64,000 nt of DNA from Mycolicibacterium psychrotolerans (GCF_010729305.1 NZ_AP022574.1:2790001-2854000), one strand, 5' to 3'. Shown: positions 38,486 through 48,511, counted from the first letter of the stretch. Program-made: numbers and translations. Notes: generated by a model not told the origin, from the letters alone.

Positions 38486-41071
38486 TCAGCCGGCGTCGAA
38501 CTCGCGGGCCCGCAGCGACCGCTCCACGCCGGCGCGGCCCTCGAGCACCAGCCGGCGCAGCGCCGGCGGCACCTGCGGGTCGGCCAGGAACCGGTCGGCC
38601 GCGTCGAGCGCGTCGGCGCTGATGTCCCACGACGGATACAGCCCGACCACCACGGTCTGGGCGACCTCGCTGGACCGGCGCTCCCACACCCCGGAGACGG
38701 CACCGAAGTAGCGATCGCGGAACGGCGCCAGCAGCGTGCCCTGGCCGGGCTGGACGAAGCCGCCGATGATGGCCCGCGCGGTGATGTTAGCCAAGGCGTC
38801 GTCCTCGATGACCGTCTGCCAGGCCGACTCCTTGACCGGTACCTGCGGTCGGGCCGCGGCGGCTGCGGCCGCATGCCGCCGTCCGGCCGCGGTCGGGTCG
38901 TTCTGGGCCTCGGCATCGATCAGCGGTGTCTCGGGGCCGTCGGCGTCGAGCACACCGGCGCGCGCCAACGCGGTCACTACCCGCCACCGCAGGTCGGTGT
39001 CGATCACCAGACCCTCGAGGTTCACCGCGGCCGGCTCGTTGTCGAGCAGCGTCGACAGCACCGCGACGTGGTTCGGGGACAGCACCGACGTGCACAGCGC
39101 GTTGACGAACGCCAGCTGGTGGTCCGATCCGGGCGCCGACGCGCCGGCGAGGTCGAGCAGCTTGTCCCCGAACGCGGGCCAACCGTTCTCTGCTGCCCAC
39201 TGCGGGTCGGCGTACGATCCCAGCGCTGTCTGCGCCTGCAGCAGGAGTCGCTGTGCCACACCGACTTCGGACTCCGCATGCAAACCGCTCATCACCAGGG
39301 CGACGAAGTCACGGGCGCGCAGCTCGGCATCGCGGGTCATCTCCCACGCCGCCGACCACGCGAGCGTGCGGGGGAGCGGCTCGGCGATGTCGGCGATCCG
39401 TGCGAGCACCGTCTGCAGTGAATCGGGGTCGAGCCGCAGCGAGCAGTACGTGAAGTCGTCGTCGTTGACCAGGATCAGCTTGCCGCGCGACACCCCGCGC
39501 AGGCCGGGCACCTCCGTCGCCGCACCCTCGACGTCGAGCTCCTCGCGGTGCACCCGCACCAACTTGCCCGACGCGTCGTCGTCGTAGATGCCGACGGCCA
39601 GCCGGTGCACCCGGGTCTCGCCGGCCCCGGGCTTCGCACCGCCCTGCTCGATCGCGAACCGGGTGAAGGTGCCGTCGCCGTCGACGTCGAAGTCGGGACG
39701 AAGCGTGTTCAGCCCGGTGGTCTTGAGCCACTGCCGGCCCCAGCCCGACAGGTCGCGACCCGACGACTTCTCCAGCGCGCCAAGCAGATCGCCGAACGTC
39801 GCATTGCCGAAGGCGTGGTCGCGGAAGTAGTCGCGCAGACCCGCGAGAAACGCGTCGAGGCCCACATACGCCACCAGCTGCTTGAGCACGCTGGCGCCCT
39901 TGGCGTAGGTGATGCCGTCGAAGTTCACCTCCACGGCGTGCAGGTCGGGGATGTCGGCGGCCACCGGGTGGGTCGAGGGCAACTGATCCTGCCGGTAGGC
40001 CCACGACTTCTCCACGTTGGCGAACGTCGTCCACGCCTGGGTGTACTCGGTGGCCTCGGCCTGGCACAGCACCGATGCGAAGGTCGCGAAGGACTCGTTG
40101 AGCCACAGGTCATCCCACCACTGCATGGTGACCAGGTCGCCGAACCACATGTGGGCCATCTCGTGCAGCACCGTCTCTGCGCGGCGCTCGTAGGAGTACC
40201 GGGTGACCTTCGACCGGAACACATAGTCCTCCAGGAACGTCACCGCCCCCGCGTTCTCCATCGCGCCCGCGTTGAACTCCGGAACGAACAGCTGGTCGTA
40301 CTTGCCGAACGCATACGGCGTGCCGAAGTTGTTGTGGTAGAACGAGAATCCCTGCTTGGTCTCGATGAACAGCCGCTCGGCGTCCATGAAATCGGCCAGG
40401 GACTTGCGGCAGAAGATGCCCAGCGGGATGTCGCCGTGGTCGTCGGAGTAGACGTCGTCCCAGCGGGCGTACGGCCCGGCGATCAGCGCCACCAGGTAGG
40501 TGCTCATCCGCGGGGTCGCCTTGAAGACGTGCTGCTTGGCCTTGCCGTCCCACGTGACGTCCGCCGTGGCGCCGTTGGAGATCACCTCCCAGTGCCCGGG
40601 CGCGGTGACCGTGACGTCGAAGGCCGCCTTCAGGTCGGGCTGGTCGAAGCAGGCGAACATCCGCTTGGCGTCGGCGGTCTCGAACTGGGAGTACAGGTAC
40701 ACCTCGTCGTCGACCGGGTCGACGAAGCGGTGCAGTCCCTCACCGGTGTTGGAGTAGCGGCAGTCCGCGTCGACGACCACCACGTTGTGCTTGGCCAGCC
40801 CGGTCAGCGGGATCCCGGTGGACTCGTCGTAGCCCGACACGTCGATGGCCACGCCGTTGAGCGTCGCGCTGCGGATCGCGTCGGCGGCGAGGTCGAGATA
40901 GGTGTCAGCGCCGGCCAGCGCGTCGAACTCGACGGTCGTCACCGACCGGAACGTCTTGTCGCTCGGCGCACCGTCGCCGTCGGTCAGATCGAGGGCGACG
41001 CGGTAGCTGTCGACGGTGATCAGGGCGGCGCGTTCGGCGGCTTGGTCGCGCGTCAGATTAGGAAGGGCCAC
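38486..41071 (-). CDS. pepN: Aminopeptidase N (M1 zinc metallopeptidase)
   Basis: 861 residues from GTG 41071 (V-A-L-P-N-L-T-R-D-Q-A), the same length as M. tuberculosis PepN. A longer frame to 41092 exists but adds only seven unconserved residues. G-A-M-E-N (substrate exopeptidase motif) is near 272, the zinc site HEMAH near 304 and the third zinc ligand in N-E-S-F-A near 325. The C-terminal helical ERAP1-like domain follows. It is a cytosolic enzyme releasing N-terminal residues from peptides. It is divergent from the DsbA-like gene. Homologue of Rv2467. Confidence 0.95.
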   Translation of the reverse strand: MALPNLTRDQAAERAALITVDSYRVALDLTDGDGAPSDKTFRSVTTVEFDALAGADTYLDLAADAIRSATLNGVAIDVSGYDESTGIPLTGLAKHNVVVVDADCRYSNTGEGLHRFVDPVDDEVYLYSQFETADAKRMFACFDQPDLKAAFDVTVTAPGHWEVISNGATADVTWDGKAKQHVFKATPRMSTYLVALIAGPYARWDDVYSDDHGDIPLGIFCRKSLADFMDAERLFIETKQGFSFYHNNFGTPYAFGKYDQLFVPEFNAGAMENAGAVTFLEDYVFRSKVTRYSYERRAETVLHEMAHMWFGDLVTMQWWDDLWLNESFATFASVLCQAEATEYTQAWTTFANVEKSWAYRQDQLPSTHPVAADIPDLHAVEVNFDGITYAKGASVLKQLVAYVGLDAFLAGLRDYFRDHAFGNATFGDLLGALEKSSGRDLSGWGRQWLKTTGLNTLRPDFDVDGDGTFTRFAIEQGGAKPGAGETRVHRLAVGIYDDDASGKLVRVHREELDVEGAATEVPGLRGVSRGKLILVNDDDFTYCSLRLDPDSLQTVLARIADIAEPLPRTLAWSAAWEMTRDAELRARDFVALVMSGLHAESEVGVAQRLLLQAQTALGSYADPQWAAENGWPAFGDKLLDLAGASAPGSDHQLAFVNALCTSVLSPNHVAVLSTLLDNEPAAVNLEGLVIDTDLRWRVVTALARAGVLDADGPETPLIDAEAQNDPTAAGRRHAAAAAAARPQVPVKESAWQTVIEDDALANITARAIIGGFVQPGQGTLLAPFRDRYFGAVSGVWERRSSEVAQTVVVGLYPSWDISADALDAADRFLADPQVPPALRRLVLEGRAGVERSLRAREFDAG

Positions 41072-41157
41072 GCCCGTCAACATTAGTCTCAACCCGGGAA
41101 GACAGAACGGGCCTGGATGGTTGAGCCCAGTTAGTACCGACTCGATGAGGAGATTCC

Positions 41158-41766
41158 ATGACGGAGAAGTCCCGCGCCGATTTCTGGTTCGACCCGCTGT
41201 GCCCGTGGTGCTGGATCACCTCGCGCTGGATCCTCGAAGTGGAGAAGGTCCGCGACATCGAGGTCAACTTCCACGTGATGAGCCTCGCGGTGCTCAACGA
41301 GGGCAGGGACCTGCCCGAGGAGTACCTGGAGATGATGAAGAAGGCGTGGGGCCCGGTGCGGGTCGCCATCGCCGCCGAGCAGGCCAAGGGCGCCGAGGTG
41401 CTCGCCCCGCTGTACACGGCGATGGGTACGCGCATCCACAACAAGGACATCAAGGACTTTGCCGAGGTGATCAAGGAGTCGCTCGCCGAGGCCGGTCTGC
41501 CCGCCGAGCTCGCCGACGCGGCCGAATCCGACGCGTACGACGAGGCGCTGCGCAAGAGCCACCACGCCGGCATGGACGCCGTCGGCGACGACGTCGGCAC
41601 CCCCACCATTCACGTCAACGGTGTGGCCTTCTTCGGGCCCGTGCTGTCGAAGATCCCCCGCGGCGAAGAGGCAGGCAAGCTGTGGGACGCGTCGGTGATC
41701 TTCGCGTCCTACCCGCACTTCTGGGAACTGAAGCGCTCCCGCACCGAGCCGCCGACGTTCGACTGA
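41158..41766 (+). CDS. DsbA-family thiol reductase (Rv2466c-like, mycothiol-linked)
   Basis: 202 residues. The thioredoxin-like fold has active site C-P-W-C at 15-18 in [11 protein letters not shown]. An inserted helical domain lies in the middle, and the cis-Pro region is G-T-P-T-I-H near 145. There is no signal peptide, so it is cytosolic. Rv2466c is a SigH-controlled mycothiol-dependent reductase that also activates thienopyrimidine prodrugs. ATG 41158 follows G-A-G-G-A-G by six bases. It lies between divergent pepN and the permease operon. Confidence 0.9.
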   Translation: MTEKSRADFWFDPLCPWCWITSRWILEVEKVRDIEVNFHVMSLAVLNEGRDLPEEYLEMMKKAWGPVRVAIAAEQAKGAEVLAPLYTAMGTRIHNKDIKDFAEVIKESLAEAGLPAELADAAESDAYDEALRKSHHAGMDAVGDDVGTPTIHVNGVAFFGPVLSKIPRGEEAGKLWDASVIFASYPHFWELKRSRTEPPTFD

Positions 41767-41831
41767 CGTCGTTTGTTTCGGCCACGTTGCCTCCGGTTGC
41801 GCGTTGACCGCAGCGCCCCCACCGTAGATCG

Positions 41832-43223
41832 GTGACAGGCACCGAACGCAGCACCGACGGCACCTACCGGGACCGCGTCGTCGCGGTGGAACCAGGCGGC
41901 AACGAATACATCGCCGAAGCAGACCGGCACGGCAGACCCAGCCAGCTGTTCTGGACGTGGACGTCGCCCAACCTCGAGTTCGCGACGATCTTCGTCGGCA
42001 TGCTCGCGGTCCTCGCGTTCGGGATGACGTTCTGGCAGGCGGTCGCCGGCGTGGTTATCGGCACCGGGCTCGGCGCGATCGCCCACTACGTCCTGTCCGC
42101 CCGCGGTCCGCTGCACGGCGTGCCGCAGATGGTGCTGGCGCGCTTGGCTTTCGGGTTCAAGGGCAACGCCGTGCCTGCAGTGCTGATGTCGGTCACGGCG
42201 GGCGTCGGATGGTTCGCCACCAACAGCGTCAGCGGAGCGTTCGCGCTCTCGACGCTGTTCGGCTTCGGGCCGCTGGCCGGTCTGGTGATCATCGTGGCGG
42301 CGCAGACGTTCCTGGCGTTCTTCGGGCACAACCTGGTGCAGGCGTTCGAGAAGTACTCGTTCCCGGTGCTCGCGGTGATCTTCGTCGCGGCGTCGGTGGC
42401 GATCTTCGCCCATGCCGACCTCGGTAACGCCGCCCCGGCCGCCGAGGGCGTCGGAGGTCTCGGCGGGTTCCTGCTGACGGTCGGCACGTCGTTCGGCTAT
42501 GCCGCGGGCTGGACCCCGTACGCCGCCGACTTCACCCGTTATCTGCCGAAGACCGTGTCGCCGGCGCGCACCGGATTCTTCGCCGCCGCAGGGCTGTTCA
42601 CCGCGTGCGTCGTCCTCGAGGTGGTGGGCGCGGCGTCGGTGACGACGGGCCAGGCCTCACTCGCCGACCCGACGGGGTCGTTCACCGCCGAGTTGGCGTC
42701 GCCGCTGGCCAAGGCGACCCTGCTCGCCATCGCGGTCGGCGCGATCGCGGCCAACTCGATCAACGTCTACTCCGGGGCGATGGCGTTCGTCACCATCGGC
42801 ATCAAGCTGCCCGCGCACGTCGCCCGCGCGCTGGTGACGGTGTTCTTCGGCATCGCCGGATTCCTGGTCGCGTGGTGGGCGCTGCCCGACGCCGCCCACA
42901 GTTACGAGGCTTTCCTGCTGATCATCGCCTACTGGGTGGGGCCCTGGCTCGGGGTGATGTTCGCCGATCAGTACCTGCGCCGCGGCAGGCCCGTCGCGCA
43001 TCTGCTCTACGACCGCTCCTACACGAACTGGGGTGGGTTGGCCGCGTTCGCGATCGGGCTTGTGGTGTCGGTGCTGCTGTTCGCCAACCAGGAGAAGTTC
43101 GTCGGCTACGTCGCGGCCGCGGTGCCCGAGCTCGGCGACATCACGTTCTTCGTCGGTTTCGTGTTGGCGGGGGCCGCATACTGGGTGATGTGCCGCCCCG
43201 CGATCGCGACGCAGAGTCGATGA
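41832..43223 (+). CDS. NCS1-family purine/cytosine permease (CodB-like)
   Basis: 463 residues from GTG 41832, with about 12 membrane segments. Conserved NCS1 features include the early S-P-N-L-E-F-A-T in TM1, then G-P-L-H-G-V-P-Q-M-V-L-A-R, F-G-F-K-G-N, and G-W-T-P-Y-A-A-D-F-T-R-Y in the middle. It should import a nucleobase such as cytosine with a cation. It is the first gene of a three-gene set in which each stop overlaps the next start (ATGA), followed by a cytosine-deaminase-like enzyme and an oxygenase; that supports a pyrimidine or related base as substrate. Confidence 0.9.
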   Translation: MTGTERSTDGTYRDRVVAVEPGGNEYIAEADRHGRPSQLFWTWTSPNLEFATIFVGMLAVLAFGMTFWQAVAGVVIGTGLGAIAHYVLSARGPLHGVPQMVLARLAFGFKGNAVPAVLMSVTAGVGWFATNSVSGAFALSTLFGFGPLAGLVIIVAAQTFLAFFGHNLVQAFEKYSFPVLAVIFVAASVAIFAHADLGNAAPAAEGVGGLGGFLLTVGTSFGYAAGWTPYAADFTRYLPKTVSPARTGFFAAAGLFTACVVLEVVGAASVTTGQASLADPTGSFTAELASPLAKATLLAIAVGAIAANSINVYSGAMAFVTIGIKLPAHVARALVTVFFGIAGFLVAWWALPDAAHSYEAFLLIIAYWVGPWLGVMFADQYLRRGRPVAHLLYDRSYTNWGGLAAFAIGLVVSVLLFANQEKFVGYVAAAVPELGDITFFVGFVLAGAAYWVMCRPAIATQSR

Positions 43224-43663
43224 CCTCACCGCAGTCCATGCTCGACGTCGCTGTCGACGAAGCCCGAAAAGGCCTCGAGGAAGGCGGTATTCCGATCGGC
43301 GCGGCGCTGTTCTCCGCCGACGGCACGCTGTTGGGCAGCGGGCACAACCAGCGGGTGCAGCGCGACGACCCGTCGATCCACGCCGAGACCGACGCGTTCC
43401 GCAACGCGGGGCGTCAGCGCGGCTACCGGTCGACGGTCATGGTGACCACGCTGTCGCCGTGCTGGTACTGCAGTGGCCTGGTGCGCCAGTTCAACATCGG
43501 GGCGGTGGTGATCGGGGAGAGCACGACGTTCACCGGCGGGCACGAGTGGCTGGCCGAGCACGGGGTCGCGGTCACCGTCCTCGACGACGAGCGCTGCGTG
43601 GCGATGATGACCGACTTCATCGCCACGCATCCGGATCTGTGGGCGGAGGACATCGGCGAATGA
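43220..43663 (+). CDS. Cytosine deaminase-like zinc nucleobase deaminase
   Basis: 147 residues of the CDA/tRNA-deaminase fold. The zinc and catalytic motif is H54-A-E56; the second motif is P80-C81-W-Y-C84. G-G-I-P-I-G-A near 22-28 and the G-H-N-Q-R-V-Q segment closely follow yeast-type cytosine deaminase rather than the bacterial CodA amidohydrolase fold. Cytosine to uracil is the likely reaction, although related enzymes take guanine or other bases. The ATG overlaps the permease stop, and its own stop overlaps the oxygenase start. Confidence 0.87.
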   Translation: MTSPQSMLDVAVDEARKGLEEGGIPIGAALFSADGTLLGSGHNQRVQRDDPSIHAETDAFRNAGRQRGYRSTVMVTTLSPCWYCSGLVRQFNIGAVVIGESTTFTGGHEWLAEHGVAVTVLDDERCVAMMTDFIATHPDLWAEDIGE

Positions 43664-44619
43664 GTGTGATTGCCAGCGTGGATCTTTCGCGGTGGCGCGA
43701 CGGTGGGGCCGCCGCCGACGCCGTCGCGGCCGACGTGGACGCCGGGCTGCAGCGCGCCGGCTTCATCCTGGTGACAGGACACGGTGTCGACCCCGCGCTC
43801 GCGCGCGACGTGCGGGTCGCCGCCCGGGAGTTCTTCGCGCTGCCCGGGTCGGTCAAGGACAGGTATGCGGTGCCGGTCGGCGGCCACGGGTGGATCGGGC
43901 CCGGCGCCGAGGCCAACGGATACGCCGAGGGCACCGAGACACCGCCGGATCTGAAGGAGAGCTTCAGCCTGGGCGCCGAAACCGCCACTGGTGACCCCGA
44001 TGTCGACCGCGTCTGGTTCGCGCCGAACGTGTGGCCGGCCGAGGTGCCCGCGCTGCAGCGGATGGTCGACCGGTACACCGCGCAGATGCGTCGCGTCGCC
44101 GACGATCTGCTGGCTCTGTTCGCTCACGCGCTGCACCTGCCGGCGAATCCGTTCGCGGCGCTGGCGAGCCGGCCGACGTGGACGATGAACATCAACCACT
44201 ATCCGCCCGTCAGCGTCGTCGGCGACCCCGAGCCCGGCCAGTTCCGCATCGGTCCGCACACCGACTTCGGCACGGTGACGATCCTCGACCGCGAACCGGG
44301 CGCCGGCGGCCTGCAGGTGTACTCCGACGCCGCGGGCTGGGAGGACGCCCCGTACGACCCGGAGGCGCTGACGGTCAACATCGGCGACCTGCTGGAGTAC
44401 TGGAGCGGCCGGCGCTGGCCGTCGGGCCGGCACCGGGTGCTGCCGCCGCAACCGCACGCCCCCGAAGAGGATCTGGTCTCCCTCATCTACTTCTACGAAG
44501 CCAACCACGACGCGGTGGTGACGCCGCTGCAGCCGCCGGTCGGCAGGGTGGCCGGACTGGCGCCGGTGACGTCCTCGGAGTTCATCAAGGAACGCCTGGA
44601 CGCGATCGCCGTCGCGTGA
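43660..44619 (+). CDS. IPNS-like Fe(II) oxygenase (2OG-Fe(II) superfamily)
   Basis: 319 residues. The DIOX_N region (about 1-110) has G-F-I-L-V-T-G-H-G-V. The jelly-roll core carries the Fe(II) ligands H200-T-D202 in G-P-H-T-D-F-G-T-V-T and H258 in G-R-H-R-V. In 2-oxoglutarate users the co-substrate Arg lies in an R-x-S motif; here that spot reads L272-V-S274, so the Arg is missing. It may bind 2-oxoglutarate differently or, like ACC oxidase and IPNS, work without it. Coupled by ATGA to a base deaminase and a permease, it may oxidise a nucleobase, a reaction known for plant, fungal and other pathways. The specific reaction is not predictable. Confidence 0.85.
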   Translation: MSVIASVDLSRWRDGGAAADAVAADVDAGLQRAGFILVTGHGVDPALARDVRVAAREFFALPGSVKDRYAVPVGGHGWIGPGAEANGYAEGTETPPDLKESFSLGAETATGDPDVDRVWFAPNVWPAEVPALQRMVDRYTAQMRRVADDLLALFAHALHLPANPFAALASRPTWTMNINHYPPVSVVGDPEPGQFRIGPHTDFGTVTILDREPGAGGLQVYSDAAGWEDAPYDPEALTVNIGDLLEYWSGRRWPSGRHRVLPPQPHAPEEDLVSLIYFYEANHDAVVTPLQPPVGRVAGLAPVTSSEFIKERLDAIAVA

Positions 44620-44629
44620 CCCGCCGTCC

Positions 44630-44690
44630 GCCCAAACCGACGTTCGGGTGCGCAATGGCGGCGTTTTGACGCCCAAACCGACGGTTGGGC
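44630..44690 (+). repeat. Repeated GCCCAAACCGAC hairpin upstream of rpiB
   Basis: Two copies, 44630-44648 and 44671-44690, share GCCCAAACCGAC. Each is followed by a partial complement (GTTCGGG and GGTTGGGC), so each can form a small hairpin. The second ends 13 bases before the rpiB GTG and directly abuts its ribosome binding site. The first follows the oxygenase stop. They could be a terminator of the upstream operon or a control element of rpiB. Confidence 0.5.
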
Positions 44691-44703
44691 GAAAGGAAGT
44701 AAG

Positions 44704-45186
<483 letters not shown>

Positions 45187-45188
45187 GG

Positions 45189-45989
45189 ATGCCCGAGGGC
45201 CACACGCTGCACCGGTTGGCGCGGCAGCATCAGCGGATGTTCCGGGGCCAGCGTGTCGCCGTGAGCAGTCCGCAGGGCCGGTTCATCGACGGTGCCGATG
45301 CGGTCAACGGCCACGTCTTCGAGAAGGCAAGCGCCTACGGTAAGCACCTGTTCCACCACTACAGCGGTGCCCGCATCGTCCACGTACATCTGGGGCTCTA
45401 CGGCAAGTTCACCGACTTCACCGTCGACGCGGGCGTGCCCGACCCCGTCGGCCAGGTGCGCATGCGCATCATCGGCACCGAACGCGGCACCGATCTGCGC
45501 GGCCCGACCGCGTGCGAGATCGTCACCGAGGCGGAGGTGTCGGAGATCCTCGCCCGGCTGGGCCCCGACCCACTGCGCAAGGACGCCGATCCGAGCACGG
45601 CGTGGACGCGGATCAGCAAGTCGCGCCGCGTGATCGGGGCGCTGCTGATGGATCAGAGCGTGATCGCCGGGGTCGGCAACGTCTACCGCAACGAGTTGCT
45701 CTACCGGCACCGCATCGACCCGCACCGGCCCGGAACGCAGATGGCCCACGGCGAGTTCGGGGACGCGTGGACCGATCTGGTCGAGCTGATGCACGTCGGC
45801 GTGCGCAAGGGCCGCATCGTCACGATCCGGCCCGAAGACGACCACGGCATGCCGTCCTACGGGCGACGGCGCCCGCGCACCTACGTCTACCGCCGCGCCG
45901 GCGACCCGTGCCGGGTCTGCGACACCCCCATCAGGACCGAGGTGCTCGAAGGGCGCAACCTGTTCTGGTGTCCCACCTGCCAGAGCTGA
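45189..45989 (+). CDS. nei1: Fpg/Nei family DNA glycosylase/AP lyase
   Basis: 266 residues. After Met removal Pro2 is the catalytic amine with Glu3 (M-P-E-G-H). The helix-two-turn-helix region has Q-S-V-I-A-G-V-G-N-V-Y-R-N-E, and the C-terminal zinc finger is C-R-V-C...W-C-P-T-C. It excises oxidised bases and nicks the strand by beta/delta elimination. It follows rpiB by two bases and is probably co-transcribed with it. Homologue of Rv2464c. Confidence 0.93.
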   Translation: MPEGHTLHRLARQHQRMFRGQRVAVSSPQGRFIDGADAVNGHVFEKASAYGKHLFHHYSGARIVHVHLGLYGKFTDFTVDAGVPDPVGQVRMRIIGTERGTDLRGPTACEIVTEAEVSEILARLGPDPLRKDADPSTAWTRISKSRRVIGALLMDQSVIAGVGNVYRNELLYRHRIDPHRPGTQMAHGEFGDAWTDLVELMHVGVRKGRIVTIRPEDDHGMPSYGRRRPRTYVYRRAGDPCRVCDTPIRTEVLEGRNLFWCPTCQS

Positions 45990-46031
45990 GTCCAGCGGGC
46001 GATCCGGCGGCGCAGCCGGGAGAATCGCCGG

Positions 46032-47720
46032 GTGGAACTGATCCTGGTCGTCGTCGGAGCGATCGTCGTCACCGCGGTGGCGCACCGGCGCGGACTCGAG
46101 CCTGCCCTGATCATCGTGGTCGTCGGTATCGCGGTGTCCTTCCTGCCGGGCTTCGAGGCGCCTGAGCTCGACTCGCACGTCCTGCTGTCGGTGGTGCTGC
46201 CGCCGCTGCTGTACTCCGCAGCGTTGGACTTCTCGTTCCCGACGTTCCTGCGCAACATCAAACCGATCCTCGGGCTGGGCGTCGCTCTGGTGGTGGTCAC
46301 CGCGTTCACCGTCGCGCTGGTGTCCTCGTGGCTGGCCGTGGTGCCGTTGACCTTCGGCACCGCGCTGGTGCTCGGGGCGATCGTGGCGCCGCCCGATGCG
46401 GTGACCGCCGTCGCGGTCGGGCGCAAGCTGGGCCTGCCCAAGCGGGTGATGTCGATCCTGACCGGCGAGAGTCTGATCAACGACGCCGCCGCGCTGGCGC
46501 TGTTCTCCGCCGCCGTCGCGCAGGTCGCGGGCACCCACACCTTCATCGAGAACCCGGTGCTGCTGTTCGGCTACAGCGCGGTGCTGGGCCCGTTGATCGG
46601 TGCCGCGCTCGGCTATGTGACGCTGTGGATCCGGCGCCGACTGGCCAGTCCGGCGCTGGAGACAGTGCAGGGACTGATGGTGCCGTTCGCGGCGTTCCTC
46701 ATCGCCGAGGAGGTGCACGCCTCGGGTGTGCTGGCCGTCGTGGTCGCCGGATTCGTCGTCGGCAGCGGCACGGTCGACGCGGGATATCAGACCCGCCTGC
46801 AGGAACGGTACGTGTGGAACTCGGTCGACGTGCTGCTCGAGGCGTTCGTGTTCGCCTATATCGGTCTGCACCTGCGCTTCGTGCTCGAGGATCTGCGCGA
46901 GGCGCACGAATCGCTGGTCGAGGTGGCGGTGGCGTCGGCCGTCGTGCTGGTGATCGTGCTCGCCATCCGGCCGCTGTCGGTGTTCGCGATGTTCGGCAGG
47001 GGAGTGCTGTCCCGTCAGGTCGAGAAACGGCTCAGCGTACCGATTCCCGATCAGGGCGGCCGCGGTGCGCTGGGCACGCGACGGCGCGCCGCCGTTCCGC
47101 CGCGGTGGCGTTCCCGCATCGACATCCGCGCGTTGAGTTGGCAGGAGAACGTCGTGGTGTCGTGGACCGGCATGCGCGGGGTGGTGACTTTGGCTGCGGC
47201 CGCCGCGATCCCGGCGACGACGTCGGTGGGGGAGCCGTTCCCCGAACGGGCGACGATTCAGGCGATCGCGTTCGTGGTGAGTGTGGGAACGCTTCTGCTG
47301 CAAGGGGCGACGCTGCCGCTGCTGATCCGCCGGCTGGATCTGTCCTCGGACGACGAGCAGGCCTATACCGTCGCCGAAACCGAGAAGGCCGAGCGCGTGG
47401 TGCATGCCGCCGCAGACGAGGTACTCGCCGCGTTCCGGGCGAATCCTCCTGCGGGACTGGACCCGCGGGTGCTCGCCGAGATCCGCGGCATCGTCGCGCG
47501 GCACTCCCAGGACGCCGACGAGATGCCCGACCCGGACGCGCACACGCCGCGCGCCGAGGTCTTCGCCCAGCTGTACCGCGACGTGTTGTCGGCCCAGCGG
47601 GCCGCCCTCATCGCCGAGCGCGACGAGGGCAGCATCGACGACGAGGCGGTGCGGGCGATGCTGGAGCGCCTCGATCTGCAGGAGGCCGGGGTATCAGCCC
47701 GGCTGGAGAGCCGGTTCTAA
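46032..47720 (+). CDS. CPA1-family Na+/H+ antiporter
   Basis: 562 residues with 12-13 membrane segments over about 1-415, then a cytoplasmic tail of about 140 charged residues. The CPA1 ion-site signature is A-P-P-D-A-V-T in TM5 and G-E-S-L-I-N-D near 140 in TM6. W-T-G-M-R-G-V-V-T-L-A in the later half is also typical. It exchanges Na+ (or K+) for H+ across the inner membrane for pH and salt balance. Start is GTG 46032. The stop overlaps that of the convergent gene by four bases. Confidence 0.9.
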   Translation: MELILVVVGAIVVTAVAHRRGLEPALIIVVVGIAVSFLPGFEAPELDSHVLLSVVLPPLLYSAALDFSFPTFLRNIKPILGLGVALVVVTAFTVALVSSWLAVVPLTFGTALVLGAIVAPPDAVTAVAVGRKLGLPKRVMSILTGESLINDAAALALFSAAVAQVAGTHTFIENPVLLFGYSAVLGPLIGAALGYVTLWIRRRLASPALETVQGLMVPFAAFLIAEEVHASGVLAVVVAGFVVGSGTVDAGYQTRLQERYVWNSVDVLLEAFVFAYIGLHLRFVLEDLREAHESLVEVAVASAVVLVIVLAIRPLSVFAMFGRGVLSRQVEKRLSVPIPDQGGRGALGTRRRAAVPPRWRSRIDIRALSWQENVVVSWTGMRGVVTLAAAAAIPATTSVGEPFPERATIQAIAFVVSVGTLLLQGATLPLLIRRLDLSSDDEQAYTVAETEKAERVVHAAADEVLAAFRANPPAGLDPRVLAEIRGIVARHSQDADEMPDPDAHTPRAEVFAQLYRDVLSAQRAALIAERDEGSIDDEAVRAMLERLDLQEAGVSARLESRF

Positions 47721-48511
47721 AAGTCGAAGCCGCCGCCGAAGTCGCCGCCGCCCCAGTCTCCTCCGCCGCCGTCCCAGCCGCCGCCACCACCGTCCCAGCC
47801 GCCGCCTGCGTCTCCGCCGCCGTCGAGCTGGCCCTGGTCGAATCCGTCGGAGAAGCCGTCACCGTAGCCGTTCTCGAAAGCCTGTGCGTCGTAACCGACT
47901 CCTGCCATCCCGGTGAACAACGTGCTGAACAAGAGTGCCGAACCGACGCCCCACGCGCCCGCCACCAGTGCCGGTTTCCACCAGGGCTCGGAATACCATC
48001 CGGCCGGAACCGGCCGTCCGGCGACGCGGCCGCCCGGGTAGTAGTTCGGGGTGCGCGGCGAGGGCGTGGGCGATGCCTCGATCTGCCGACCGTCGAATTC
48101 GACCCTGCGGTCCTCGGTCACAGCGCCGGCCGTGCGCTGCCCGGCCAGCGACTCCAGCTCAGGTCCCGGATCCATGCCCAGCGCGGTGCGGGCGGCGCGC
48201 ACGTAGTACAGCCCTTCGATCGCACTCTCCTTGGCCAGCGCGGCCTGGCGCACGGTCGTCGCCTGCTCGATCTGTGACGACGCCGCGGTGTAGCGCTCCG
48301 AGGCGTCGGCCAGCGCCTGCTTGGACGCGTCGTCGGATCCGCTCAACGCGAACACCTGACCGCCGAGTCGTTCGATGAGCCGGCGCGCGTCGGCCTTCGC
48401 GTCGGCCAGCGACGCGGCGTTGCGTTGACCGGACGCCTTCGACGACGCGTACACGGCGATGCCGATGGCCGCTACGACGATCACGATGAGGACGAGAAGT
48501 ACGCCTTCCAT
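47717..48511 (-). CDS. Membrane-anchored DUF1542-like protein with Gly/Asp/Trp-rich tail
   Basis: 264 residues. One N-terminal membrane helix (about 3-22) is followed by an Ala-rich helical, probably coiled-coil region (about 25-115) and a Pro-rich linker. A second hydrophobic stretch is near 175-195. The last about 60 residues form a tail of G-G-W-D-G-G-G units with G-F-D-F at the end. Tails of this kind occur in YgcG/TPM-like and other surface-associated proteins, but no such domain was recognised. The function is unknown. Confidence 0.7.
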   Translation of the reverse strand: MEGVLLVLIVIVVAAIGIAVYASSKASGQRNAASLADAKADARRLIERLGGQVFALSGSDDASKQALADASERYTAASSQIEQATTVRQAALAKESAIEGLYYVRAARTALGMDPGPELESLAGQRTAGAVTEDRRVEFDGRQIEASPTPSPRTPNYYPGGRVAGRPVPAGWYSEPWWKPALVAGAWGVGSALLFSTLFTGMAGVGYDAQAFENGYGDGFSDGFDQGQLDGGGDAGGGWDGGGGGWDGGGGDWGGGDFGGGFDF

